A DNA stretch of 33,666 nucleotides from a virus, in the IMG/VR virus record IMGVR_UViG_3300045256_000080, positions 1 through 33,666 of that record. One strand, 5' to 3'. The notes under the pieces are model-generated. The model searched no databases and was not told where the DNA came from. It saw only the letters and a list, made by a program, of their open reading frames with translations. A program made the translations under genes and the position numbers. The stretch's first letter is position 1. Every line of letters begins with the position of its first letter. Below are positions 14,435-20,802 of this stretch, piece by piece.

Positions 14435-14860
14435 ACTGACTCAGAGCGCGTCGCCGAACGCCTGCGCGCTGCCCTGCTCGACAGCAAGGTCAGCGACGTG
14501 CAGCTAGCGAGCGAGTGCGGGGTAACCAAGCAGGCAATCACCGGATGGAAGAAAACCGGGCGCATTGCCAAGAAGCACCTGCCGACAGTCGCCGCGCTCA
14601 CACACAAGCCGGTCGAGTATTTCTTGCTTCAGGAAGTCGATCACATCAAGCCGGCGAAGCCCAGCGCCAGCGACGGACCCGCCAACGCGCTGACGCTCAA
14701 CGCGCTCGAGCACCAGCTGCTGGCTTTCTTCCGGGGAATGTCCGCGGATCACCGGGACGACCTGATCGTGCTTGCCAATCGCTGGTTCATCCACGACAAC
14801 CCGGGGCCGCCATCGGTCGCCGACCCCTATCCCAAGCAACGCAAGAAAGCCAAGGCATGA
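14429..14860 (+). CDS. Short cI-like repressor without a peptidase domain
   Basis: The protein has 143 residues. Residues 6-65 form an XRE-type HTH: Arg-Val-Ala-Glu-Arg-Leu-Arg-Ala-Ala-Leu, Asp-Val-Gln-Leu-Ala-Ser-Glu-Cys-Gly-Val-Thr-Lys-Gln-Ala-Ile, then Trp-Lys-Lys-Thr-Gly-Arg-Ile. This is typical of prophage repressors. The C-terminal part (from about 95) has a helical Leu-Glu-His-Gln-Leu-Leu-Ala-Phe-Phe and Arg-Asp-Asp-Leu-Ile-Val-Leu-Ala segment, probably for dimerisation. There is no LexA/S24 Ser-Lys peptidase domain, so RecA-stimulated self-cleavage is not expected. The start codon lies in an operator. No strong ribosome-binding site or clear maintenance promoter is visible. The stop overlaps the lipoprotein start as ATGA. 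Confidence 0.85.
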   Translation: MLTDSERVAERLRAALLDSKVSDVQLASECGVTKQAITGWKKTGRIAKKHLPTVAALTHKPVEYFLLQEVDHIKPAKPSASDGPANALTLNALEHQLLAFFRGMSADHRDDLIVLANRWFIHDNPGPPSVADPYPKQRKKAKA

Positions 14861-15255
14861 GAGCCCTGCTAGTCCTGCTGCTGCTGGCTGGCTGCGCCAG
14901 CCCCCAAGCCGACCGACACGACCAGATGCACGCGGTGATGGCCGACGTGATGCTGCCGTGGAAAGGCGCAACCATCGAAGAAGTGTCGGCCCGCTGGGGT
15001 CCGCCGGCCAGCAGCCAGAAAGTAGGCACGCTGACGTGGTACACGTGGCGCGACAGCGGCCAGCAGGCGACGCCGGCCGTTGCCGTCACCAATGCCGGCA
15101 TCACAACGATCGCGCCTAGCCAGGTGATCGCGCTGAACTGCAGTCGCCAACTGGCGGTCGACGACAAAGGGCTCGTCGTGCATGGTCGATGGGAGGGCAA
15201 CGCCTGCCCTACCCGCGCCGACGTGCCCGCGGTCCAGTCCTGGCGCCGCCGGTAA
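14857..15255 (+). CDS. Lipoprotein co-transcribed with the repressor; lysogenic conversion candidate
   Basis: The protein has 132 residues with a classical lipoprotein signal: Met-Arg, a run of Leu/Val, then Leu-Ala-Gly-Cys, so the acylated Cys would be near residue 13. The residue after it is Ala, compatible with outer-membrane sorting. The mature part has Pro-Trp-Lys-Gly-Ala-Thr, Arg-Trp-Gly-Pro-Pro and Gly-Thr-Leu-Thr-Trp-Tyr-Thr-Trp, a pattern of small envelope lipoproteins. It is coupled to cI by ATGA and followed by an intrinsic terminator, so it should be made in the lysogen. Superinfection exclusion or surface modification is plausible but not shown. Confidence 0.8.
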   Translation: MRALLVLLLLAGCASPQADRHDQMHAVMADVMLPWKGATIEEVSARWGPPASSQKVGTLTWYTWRDSGQQATPAVAVTNAGITTIAPSQVIALNCSRQLAVDDKGLVVHGRWEGNACPTRADVPAVQSWRRR

Positions 15256-15274
15256 GCCCCTGAACTGAAAAGCC

Positions 15275-15298
15275 AGCCCGCCTTGCGCGGGCTTTTTT
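15275..15298 (+). terminator. Intrinsic terminator after the repressor-lipoprotein operon
   Basis: A 7-bp stem AGCCCGC/GCGGGCT with a 5-base loop is followed by a run of T ending at 15298. It stands just downstream of the lipoprotein stop and before the early plus promoter. It keeps lysogenic transcription out of the recombination and integration operon. Confidence 0.9.
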
Positions 15299-15311
15299 CC
15301 GCCCTTTGGTA

Positions 15312-15349
15312 AACCAATGCTTGACTTCTTATCAGCAATGCTTTACCTT
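15312..15349 (+). promoter_or_regulatory. Early plus-strand promoter with two operators
   Basis: There is a -35 TTGACT (15321-15326), a 17-bp spacer and a -10 TACCTT (15344-15349). Operators lie at 15312-15322 and 15333-15343, each with one mismatch to AAGCAATGCTT and 21 bp apart, in the same positions relative to the hexamers as at the cro promoter. The expected start of transcription is near 15356. The first gene begins at 15384 with AAGGG upstream. Confidence 0.85.
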
Positions 15350-15383
15350 TCACCCAACAACAACACCGCGAAGGGTTCCCCGT

Positions 15384-15737
15384 ATGACCGCCGTCAGCCT
15401 GCAGCACCTGGCCGCCATCGAAGACGCCGAGCACGCCGACCGCGCGCAGCGCCGGCGCGAGGCGATCGACCGCGACGAACTGCACCTGCTCGCGTGCATC
15501 CGCGGCGAGCGGCGCGACCTGACGCTCGACGGCACGGTCGACCTGCTGAACGTCGGCGATGAAGTCGCCAACGTGGCGCTCGACGACGCCGACGGGCTGC
15601 GCAAGCTGGTCCGCGCGTGGGCCACCCGCCCGGCCGATCCGATGGCGGTCTACGACGCCGCCCGCGAACTGTTCGACGCGGCGCTCGAGCGCGTCGCCGT
15701 GTCCCGCCTGCCCGGCCACCTGCGGGACGCGGAATGA
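15384..15737 (+). CDS. First early plus-strand gene, unknown function
   Basis: The protein has 117 residues, highly charged and acidic, without Cys. Segments include Leu-Gln-His-Leu-Ala-Ala-Ile-Glu-Asp-Ala-Glu-His, Arg-Arg-Arg-Glu-Ala-Ile-Asp-Arg-Asp-Glu-Leu-His and Asp-Leu-Leu-Asn-Val-Gly-Asp-Glu. It looks helical and soluble. I do not recognise a family. Being first behind a strong repressor-controlled promoter, it could be an antitermination, host-takeover or replication accessory factor; that is speculation. The start at 15384 is preferred because of AAGGG upstream and its place after the promoter. Confidence 0.65.
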   Translation: MTAVSLQHLAAIEDAEHADRAQRRREAIDRDELHLLACIRGERRDLTLDGTVDLLNVGDEVANVALDDADGLRKLVRAWATRPADPMAVYDAARELFDAALERVAVSRLPGHLRDAE

Positions 15738-15835
15738 ACCGCCGCATCGACTGGAACACCGTGGCGCTGCTGGCCGTCTGGATCGCCGGCAGCCTCGTGT
15801 GCTTCGCGCTGGTCATCGAGGAACTGGCCCGATGA
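15734..15835 (+). CDS. 33-residue single-span membrane peptide
   Basis: After a short basic N terminus (Met-Asn-Arg-Arg-Ile-Asp-Trp), residues 9-28 form one hydrophobic helix, ending Glu-Glu-Leu-Ala-Arg. The ATG overlaps the previous stop as ATGA, and the stop overlaps the next start in the same way. This tight coupling on both sides is the main evidence that it is translated. Function unknown. Confidence 0.6.
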   Translation: MNRRIDWNTVALLAVWIAGSLVCFALVIEELAR

Positions 15836-15993
15836 ACCTCGTGAACGCCTGCATCGCCGTGCTGGCCTTCGCGTTCTGGCGCCTCGTCGCGCTGAACGCC
15901 GGCCCGCGGCACCCCGCCTACCTGCACGCCACCTGGCGCGCGCACATCAACGCCATGACCTTTCACCGCTTCATCACTGGAGAGACGCAATGA
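15832..15993 (+). CDS. 53-residue small membrane-associated protein
   Basis: Residues 3-20 are hydrophobic (Ala-Cys-Ile-Ala-Val-Leu-Ala-Phe-Ala-Phe-Trp). The rest is rich in His, Arg and aromatic residues. It is linked by ATGA to its neighbours on both sides. The hydrophobic part is short, so it may be an amphipathic anchor rather than a true membrane span. Function unknown. Confidence 0.6.
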   Translation: MNLVNACIAVLAFAFWRLVALNAGPRHPAYLHATWRAHINAMTFHRFITGETQ

Positions 15994-16943
15994 ACGCACC
16001 CGTCGAAGGCTCGCTCGTCGAGAGCGAAGGCCGCGAACTGTCCACGCAGGTCAGCAGCACCGACCTGGCCGCCGATCCTGAACTGAACCAGCGCGTGGCG
16101 CTCGCCAAGCGCCACCCGCGCAGCATTACCACGTTCATGCGCGAGGCGCGCCAGCTGGTCACGCTGAACGAGGCGATCGCGCAGGCGTGCATCTACGCGC
16201 TGAAACGCGACAACAAGGTGATCGAGGGGCCGTCGGCCCGGTTCGCCGAAGTGATCCTCTACGCGTGGGGCAACTGCCAGGCGGGCGCCCGCATCGTCGG
16301 CGAAGGGCAGGAGTTCGTCACCGCCCGCGGCATGTTCCGCGACCTCGAGCGGCTGGTCGATATCCAGTTCGACGTGCCGCGCCGGATCACCGGGAAGAAC
16401 GGCACGCGCTACAGCGCCGACATGATCGGGGTCACGGCCAACGCCGCAGGGTCGATCGCGCTGCGCAACGCGATCCTCAAGGGCATCCCCAAGGCGTTCT
16501 GGGAACCGCTGTATCAGGAAGCCCGGCGCATCGTGGCCGGCGACGCGACCACGCTCGCCAGCAAGCGCCAGGAAGCGATCAAGGCGTTCGCCATCTACGG
16601 CATCACCAAGGAGCAGATCTTCGCCAAGCTGGGCCGCGCGGGTCTGGCCGACGTGACGGTCGACGACCTCGTGATCCTGTTCGGCCTGCTGACCGCCATC
16701 AAGGAAGGCGACACCACGCCCGAGCAGGCGTTCGCCACCGACGACGCGGCGGCCAGCGTCAGCAAGTCGACCGCGCTGCCGCCGTACCCCGCCGAGAAAT
16801 TCGCCAACACGCTGCCCGCCTGGCGCCAGCAGGTGGCCGCCGGCAGCAAGCCGGCCGACCTGCTCGCCATGCTCGGCACGAAATACACCCTGACCGCCGA
16901 GCAGCGCGCGGCGATCGAAGCCCTCGCCAACCCGACCACGTAG
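15990..16943 (+). CDS. Probable single-strand annealing recombination protein
   Basis: The protein has 317 residues. The central block Ile-Glu-Gly-Pro-Ser-Ala-Arg-Phe-Ala-Glu-Val-Ile, Trp-Gly-Asn-Cys-Gln-Ala-Gly-Ala-Arg, then Thr-Ala-Asn-Ala-Ala-Gly-Ser-Ile-Ala-Leu-Arg-Asn-Ala-Ile, and Phe-Ala-Ile-Tyr-Gly-Ile-Thr-Lys-Glu-Gln-Ile, recurs in phage proteins encoded next to YqaJ/lambda-exo nucleases. The partner of such a nuclease is normally an annealing protein (RecT, Red-beta, Erf or Sak type), so this role is inferred. I cannot place it confidently in one of those groups. GGAGAG precedes the ATG, and the start overlaps the previous stop. Confidence 0.6.
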   Translation: MNAPVEGSLVESEGRELSTQVSSTDLAADPELNQRVALAKRHPRSITTFMREARQLVTLNEAIAQACIYALKRDNKVIEGPSARFAEVILYAWGNCQAGARIVGEGQEFVTARGMFRDLERLVDIQFDVPRRITGKNGTRYSADMIGVTANAAGSIALRNAILKGIPKAFWEPLYQEARRIVAGDATTLASKRQEAIKAFAIYGITKEQIFAKLGRAGLADVTVDDLVILFGLLTAIKEGDTTPEQAFATDDAAASVSKSTALPPYPAEKFANTLPAWRQQVAAGSKPADLLAMLGTKYTLTAEQRAAIEALANPTT

Positions 16944-16953
16944 AGAGGAAGCC

Positions 16954-18651
16954 ATGCAAGTTCACAACGTCACCCAAGGCAGCCCCGAGTGGCACGCCCT
17001 GCGCGCTCGTCATTTCTGTGCGAGCGAAGCGCCGGCCATGATGGGTTGCTCGCCCTACCTAGCGCGCACCGCGCTGCTGCAGCAGAAGAAGACCGGCGTC
17101 GCGCCCGAAGTCGACGCCGGCACGCAGCGCCGCTTCGATGACGGGCACGCGGCCGAGGCGACCTATCGCGGCATCGCTGAACAGGTGATCGGCGACGACC
17201 TGTTCCCGGTCACCGGCTCCCGGGATGTCGACGGGCTGCCGCTGCTCGCCAGCTTCGACGGGCTGACCATGGACTGGCAGACCGGCTACGAGCACAAGCT
17301 CTACAACGCCGACACCGTGGGCTACATGCTCGACCACGACGAGCCGCCCATGCACCACGTCTGGCAACTCGAGCACCAGCTGCTGGTTGCAGGCGCGACG
17401 CGAATCCTGTTCGCGTGCAGCAATGGTGCGGCGGGCCAGCATTGCTTCTACGAGTCCAAGCCCGAGCGCCGCGAGCGACTGCTCGCCGGATGGCGCCAGT
17501 TCGCCGCCGACCTGGCCGACTACGTGCCGCCCGAGATCGTCGAGCCCGTGACGCCGACCCACGTCGAGTCGCTGCCCGCCGTGTCGGTGCGGGTCGAGGG
17601 CTCGCTCGCCGTGATCTCGAACCTCGACGCGTTCGGCACGCGGCTGCGCGCGTTCATCGACTCGGTGCCCACCAAGCCCAGCACCGATCAAGAGTTCGCC
17701 GACGCCGAGAACGCGTGCAAGGTGCTGCAGAAGGCGCAAGACGCGCTCGAGCAGGCCGAGGCCGCGGCGCTGTCGCAAACGGCCGACATCGAGCAGATGC
17801 GCCGCACCGTGGCCGACTACGCCGGGCTGGCCCGCAACACCCGGCTGATGCTCGAGAAGGTCGTCAAGGCGCGCAAGGAACAGGTGCGGGTCGAGATCGT
17901 GACCGAGGGCCAGACCACCCTGCAGCAGCACGTCGCCGCGCTGAACGCCCGGCTCGGCAAGCCCTACATGCCGTCGATCCCGGCCGACTTCGGCGGCGCC
18001 ATCAAGGGCAAGAAGACGCTCGCCAGCATCCGGGAAGCGGTCAACGTGGTGCTGACCAACGCCAAGCTGCAGGCCAACGAGATCGCCGACCGCATTCAGG
18101 TGAACCTCGCCGCGCTGCGCGAGCACGCTAGCGGCCACGCGTTCCTGTTCCCCGACACCGCGGCGATCGTGCAGAAGGCGCCCGACGACCTGCTGGCGCT
18201 GGTGAAGTCGCGGATCAGCGACCACCAGGCGGCCGAGGCGCGGCGACTCGAAGCCGAGCGCGAGCGCATCCGCCAGGAGGAACAGCAGCGGGCGCAGCGC
18301 GAGCTCGAGCAGCGCCAGGCCGCCGAGCGCGCGGCCGCCGCGGCAGCCGCAACGCCAGCCCCGGCACCCGCGCCGGCACCCTCGCCCGCCCCGGCCCCGG
18401 CCACCGCGCCCACGCTGGTGAACTCGGCGCCCGTCGAGCCGACCGCGCCGGCGCGGCTGATGAAGCTCGGCGACATCACGGCCGCGATCGGCCTGCCGCT
18501 GACCGCCGACGTGCTCGCCGACCTCGGTTTCCTGCCGGCCAGCACCGAGCGCGGCGCCAAGCTGTACCGGGCCGCCGACTTCCCGATGATCTGCAGCGCG
18601 CTGGTGGCCCGCATCAACGCCGCGGCCGCCGCCTTCAAGGAAGCCGCGTAG
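16954..18651 (+). CDS. YqaJ/lambda-exonuclease-type recombinase with a long C-terminal extension
   Basis: The protein has 565 residues. Residues 8-17 are Gln-Gly-Ser-Pro-Glu-Trp-His-Ala-Leu-Arg, the family opening. Phe-Asp-Gly near residue 102 and Glu-His-Lys near 113-115 give the Asp...Glu-x-Lys active site of the PD-(D/E)XK exonuclease fold. Residues 225-450 are mostly helical with coiled coil and resemble DUF1351-type regions. A charged helix, then a Pro-Ala linker (about 470-490), leads to a small C-terminal domain with Ile-Thr-Ala-Ala-Ile-Gly-Leu-Pro and Leu-Tyr-Arg-Ala-Ala-Asp-Phe. The enzyme would resect double-strand ends for annealing. It is about twice the usual length of lambda exonuclease because of the fused tail. 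GAGAGGAAG precedes the start. Confidence 0.85.
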   Translation: MQVHNVTQGSPEWHALRARHFCASEAPAMMGCSPYLARTALLQQKKTGVAPEVDAGTQRRFDDGHAAEATYRGIAEQVIGDDLFPVTGSRDVDGLPLLASFDGLTMDWQTGYEHKLYNADTVGYMLDHDEPPMHHVWQLEHQLLVAGATRILFACSNGAAGQHCFYESKPERRERLLAGWRQFAADLADYVPPEIVEPVTPTHVESLPAVSVRVEGSLAVISNLDAFGTRLRAFIDSVPTKPSTDQEFADAENACKVLQKAQDALEQAEAAALSQTADIEQMRRTVADYAGLARNTRLMLEKVVKARKEQVRVEIVTEGQTTLQQHVAALNARLGKPYMPSIPADFGGAIKGKKTLASIREAVNVVLTNAKLQANEIADRIQVNLAALREHASGHAFLFPDTAAIVQKAPDDLLALVKSRISDHQAAEARRLEAERERIRQEEQQRAQRELEQRQAAERAAAAAAATPAPAPAPAPSPAPAPATAPTLVNSAPVEPTAPARLMKLGDITAAIGLPLTADVLADLGFLPASTERGAKLYRAADFPMICSALVARINAAAAAFKEAA

Positions 18652-18654
18652 ACG

Positions 18655-19041
18655 ATGGACCGCGTGTTCGTGCTCCGCTCGGAACAGCATGCCGCCCAGC
18701 TGCATGCGTTCCTCAAGCAGAACGCCAAGCCGATGGCCGCCCAAGGTCGGCCGCTGGCGGTGCACGTCACCGAGCACAAGGCGAAGCGGAGCACCGAACA
18801 GAACCGCCTGCTCTGGGCCACCCTGAACCAGATCGCCGAAGGCGCCTGGCTGGGCGGCCGGCAGTTCAGCGCGGACAGCTGGCACGAGTTCTACAAGCGC
18901 AAGTTCATCGGCTGCGAGGAACTGCCCGACGGCTCCCAGGTGGGGATCTCGACCACCACGCTGTCGGTCGGCGAGTTCAGCGACTACATCGAGCGCATCC
19001 GGCAGCACGCCGCGACCGAGCTCGGCATCGAATTGATCTAG
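18655..19041 (+). CDS. ninB: NinB-like recombination protein
   Basis: The protein has 128 residues. Val-His-Val-Thr-Glu-His-Lys-Ala-Lys-Arg-Ser-Thr-Glu-Gln-Asn-Arg-Leu-Leu-Trp-Ala, then Trp-His-Glu-Phe-Tyr-Lys-Arg-Lys-Phe-Ile-Gly and Leu-Ser-Val-Gly-Glu-Phe-Ser-Asp-Tyr-Ile, is the NinB (lambda Orf) signature. The family binds single-stranded DNA and replaces RecFOR in recombination. It sits directly after the exonuclease and before SSB, consistent with one recombination cassette. The length is close to that of lambda NinB. Confidence 0.85.
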   Translation: MDRVFVLRSEQHAAQLHAFLKQNAKPMAAQGRPLAVHVTEHKAKRSTEQNRLLWATLNQIAEGAWLGGRQFSADSWHEFYKRKFIGCEELPDGSQVGISTTTLSVGEFSDYIERIRQHAATELGIELI

Positions 19042-19056
19042 CAGAGGGGAAGGCAA

Positions 19057-19512
19057 GTGGCATCAGTCAACAAAGTGATCCTCGTCGGCAATCTCGGCCG
19101 CGACCCAGAAACCCGCTACAGCGCCGACGGCGCGGCGATCACCAGCGCCAGCATCGCCACCACCGACAAGTGGAAAGACAAGGCGACCGGCGAGCAGAAG
19201 GAAGCCACCGAGTGGCACCGCCTCGTCTTCTTCGGCCGCCTGGCCGAGATCGCCGGCGAGTACCTGCGCAAGGGCGGATCGGTCTACGTCGAGGGGAAGC
19301 TGCGCACCAGGAAGTGGACCGACAAGGAAGGCGTTGAGCGGTACACGACCGAGATCGTGGTCGACCAGTTGCAGATGCTCGGCGGCCGCCGCGACGACGA
19401 CGGCGCCGACACCGACCGCCCGGCCAGCCAGCGCGCGCCCAGCCCGGCGCCGCGGCCCGCGGGCAAGCCGGCGACCAGCATCGCCGACATGGACGACGAC
19501 ATTCCGTTCTGA
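19057..19512 (+). CDS. ssb: Single-stranded DNA-binding protein
   Basis: The protein has 151 residues from a GTG at 19057 preceded by AGGGGAAGG. The OB-fold is clear: [14 protein letters not shown] at the start, Glu-Trp-His-Arg-Leu-Val-Phe-Phe-Gly near 49, and [12 protein letters not shown] near 73. A Pro/Ala linker ends in the acidic tip Asp-Met-Asp-Asp-Asp-Ile-Pro-Phe, the standard hub for SSB partners. The stop shares its last base with the next start codon (TGATG). Confidence 0.95.
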   Translation: MASVNKVILVGNLGRDPETRYSADGAAITSASIATTDKWKDKATGEQKEATEWHRLVFFGRLAEIAGEYLRKGGSVYVEGKLRTRKWTDKEGVERYTTEIVVDQLQMLGGRRDDDGADTDRPASQRAPSPAPRPAGKPATSIADMDDDIPF

Positions 19513-20018
19513 TGAAGCGCGACGCCTTTACCCTGCCTCTCGGCCTGCGCGCCGAACTGATCGTCGACAACTTCGCCGGCGGCGGCGGCGCATCCTGCGG
19601 CATCGAGCAGGCCATCGGCCGTCCGGTCGACATCGCGATCAACCACGACCCCGAGGCGATCGCCATGCACCGGATCAACCACCCGAGCACCGTGCACTAC
19701 TGCGAGTCGGTGTTCAAGGTGGAGCCGTCCGAGATCACCGGGAACCAGCCGGTCGGGCTGGCGTGGTTCAGCCCCGACTGCACGCACCATTCGAAGGCCA
19801 AGGGCGGCGCACCGCGCAGCCCGCGGGTGCGCGGCCTGGCGTGGGTTGTCATCCGCTGGGCCAAGCGCGTGCGGCCGCGGGTCATCATGCTGGAGAACGT
19901 CGAGGAATACCGGCGCCTGCGGTCGATGCACCACCCCGACAAGGGGGGCGACGCGACGCGGTTCGACGAGATCGAAAAGGCGTGGCGCGAGGCGCAGCAG
20001 GTGCTGGGGGCAGCGTGA
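19512..20018 (+). CDS. N-terminal half of a C5-cytosine methyltransferase joined to a J-domain-like tail
   Basis: The protein has 168 residues. Residues 18-133 are C5-methyltransferase: motif I Phe-Ala-Gly-Gly-Gly-Gly (21-26), motif II region with Asn-His-Asp-Pro-Glu-Ala, motif IV Ser-Pro-Asp-Cys with the nucleophile Cys90, and motif VI Glu-Asn-Val (128-130). After that a normal enzyme would continue with motif VIII, the target-recognition domain, and motifs IX-X. Instead the protein continues Tyr-Arg-Arg-Leu-Arg-Ser-Met-His-His-Pro-Asp-Lys-Gly-Gly-Asp and a helix ending Trp-Arg-Glu-Ala-Gln-Gln, which is helix II, the His-Pro-Asp loop (141-143) and helix III of a J-domain. Helix I is absent. 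It is probably a deletion fusion of two adjacent genes and unlikely to methylate DNA. It is open and coupled to both neighbours, so it may still be translated. Confidence 0.8.
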   Translation: MKRDAFTLPLGLRAELIVDNFAGGGGASCGIEQAIGRPVDIAINHDPEAIAMHRINHPSTVHYCESVFKVEPSEITGNQPVGLAWFSPDCTHHSKAKGGAPRSPRVRGLAWVVIRWAKRVRPRVIMLENVEEYRRLRSMHHPDKGGDATRFDEIEKAWREAQQVLGAA

Positions 20019-20584
20019 CGACGTGGAGCGAGCCGCTAATCTGCCGCGCGCTACAGCGCCAGCTGCTGCAGTCGAAGTGCATCGTTCTCGTCGACAACTG
20101 CACGTGGGCAGGCAGCGAAGCCGACGTGCTGGGCGTCACGATGGACGGCAGACTTATCGACATCGAGATCAAGATCAGCCGCGCCGACTTCAAGGCCGAC
20201 GCGAAGAAGGACAAGTGGTGGCACTACGTCGGCTACGGCCGCGTGGTCGACGGAAAATGGCAGCAACCCGAGCCGATCCGCCGCGAGTGGCCGCGCCGCG
20301 TGTGGAAGCACTACTACTGCATGCCTGCCGACGTGTGGCGCGACGACCTGCTGGCCGCCGCCGGCAGCCCGCGCAGCGGCATCCTGACGATCGCCGAACA
20401 GAAGGCCGGCGGCGCGCGCTACGTCATCCGATGCGTGAGGCGCGCGCAGCCGGACAAGGCGGCGGAACGCCTCAAGCCCGAGCAGATGCTCGACATCGCG
20501 CGCCTGGCCAACTTGCGCATGTGGGATGCCTATGCTCGGCTTGAGCGAGAAAGCGGCGACCAGCAACCGCTCAGCGCCGCGTAG
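20015..20584 (+). CDS. PD-(D/E)XK-type nuclease-like protein (MmcB-like)
   Basis: The protein has 189 residues from a GTG at 20015 (GTGA overlap). Residues 31-62 carry Gly-Ser-Glu-Ala-Asp-Val-Leu-Gly-Val and Ile-Asp-Ile-Glu-Ile-Lys-Ile-Ser-Arg-Ala-Asp-Phe, an Asp...Glu-x-Lys active-site layout of the PD-(D/E)XK fold, followed by Trp-Trp-His-Tyr-Val-Gly-Tyr-Gly. Related phage and bacterial proteins are annotated MmcB or hypothetical and may act in repair. A Tyr-Cys-Met-Pro-Ala-Asp-Val-Trp segment and a helical tail follow. Function is inferred from the fold; the substrate is unknown. Confidence 0.65.
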   Translation: MTTWSEPLICRALQRQLLQSKCIVLVDNCTWAGSEADVLGVTMDGRLIDIEIKISRADFKADAKKDKWWHYVGYGRVVDGKWQQPEPIRREWPRRVWKHYYCMPADVWRDDLLAAAGSPRSGILTIAEQKAGGARYVIRCVRRAQPDKAAERLKPEQMLDIARLANLRMWDAYARLERESGDQQPLSAA

Positions 20585-20592
20585 GTCGACGC

Positions 20593-20802
20593 GTGTTCCT
20601 GACCGACGCCGAGATCGCCGACCTGACGAAGCGCCAGCGCCGCGACGCGCAGGCGCGCGTGCTCGCCTTCATGGGCATCGAGCACAAGCGCCGGCCAGAC
20701 GGCACCCTGGCGGTGCTGCGCGCGCACGTCGAGCAGGTGCTCGGCGGCCCGGGCAGCGAGCGTAGGATGGCCGACGCTGAACCCGACTGGACCGCGCTCT
20801 GA
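20593..20802 (+). CDS. DUF4224 small protein upstream of integrase
   Basis: The protein has 69 residues from a GTG at 20593. Phe-Leu-Thr-Asp-Ala-Glu-Ile-Ala-Asp-Leu-Thr, then Gln-Ala-Arg-Val-Leu-Ala-Phe-Met-Gly-Ile, and Arg-Arg-Pro-Asp-Gly-Thr-Leu-Ala-Val-Leu-Arg, is the DUF4224 pattern. This family usually lies immediately before a tyrosine integrase. A role as excisionase or in control of integration is suspected but not proven. The stop overlaps the integrase start as TGATG. Confidence 0.8.
   Translation: MFLTDAEIADLTKRQRRDAQARVLAFMGIEHKRRPDGTLAVLRAHVEQVLGGPGSERRMADAEPDWTAL

Noticed and set aside
17437-17447. CAGCATTGCTT, one mismatch from the operator consensus
   Set aside because: Lies inside the exonuclease gene, far from any promoter, and is a single copy. 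Likely chance.
17059-19056. Minus-strand open frame of 665 codons
   Set aside because: Shadow of the exonuclease and NinB genes, with composition typical of a complementary frame.
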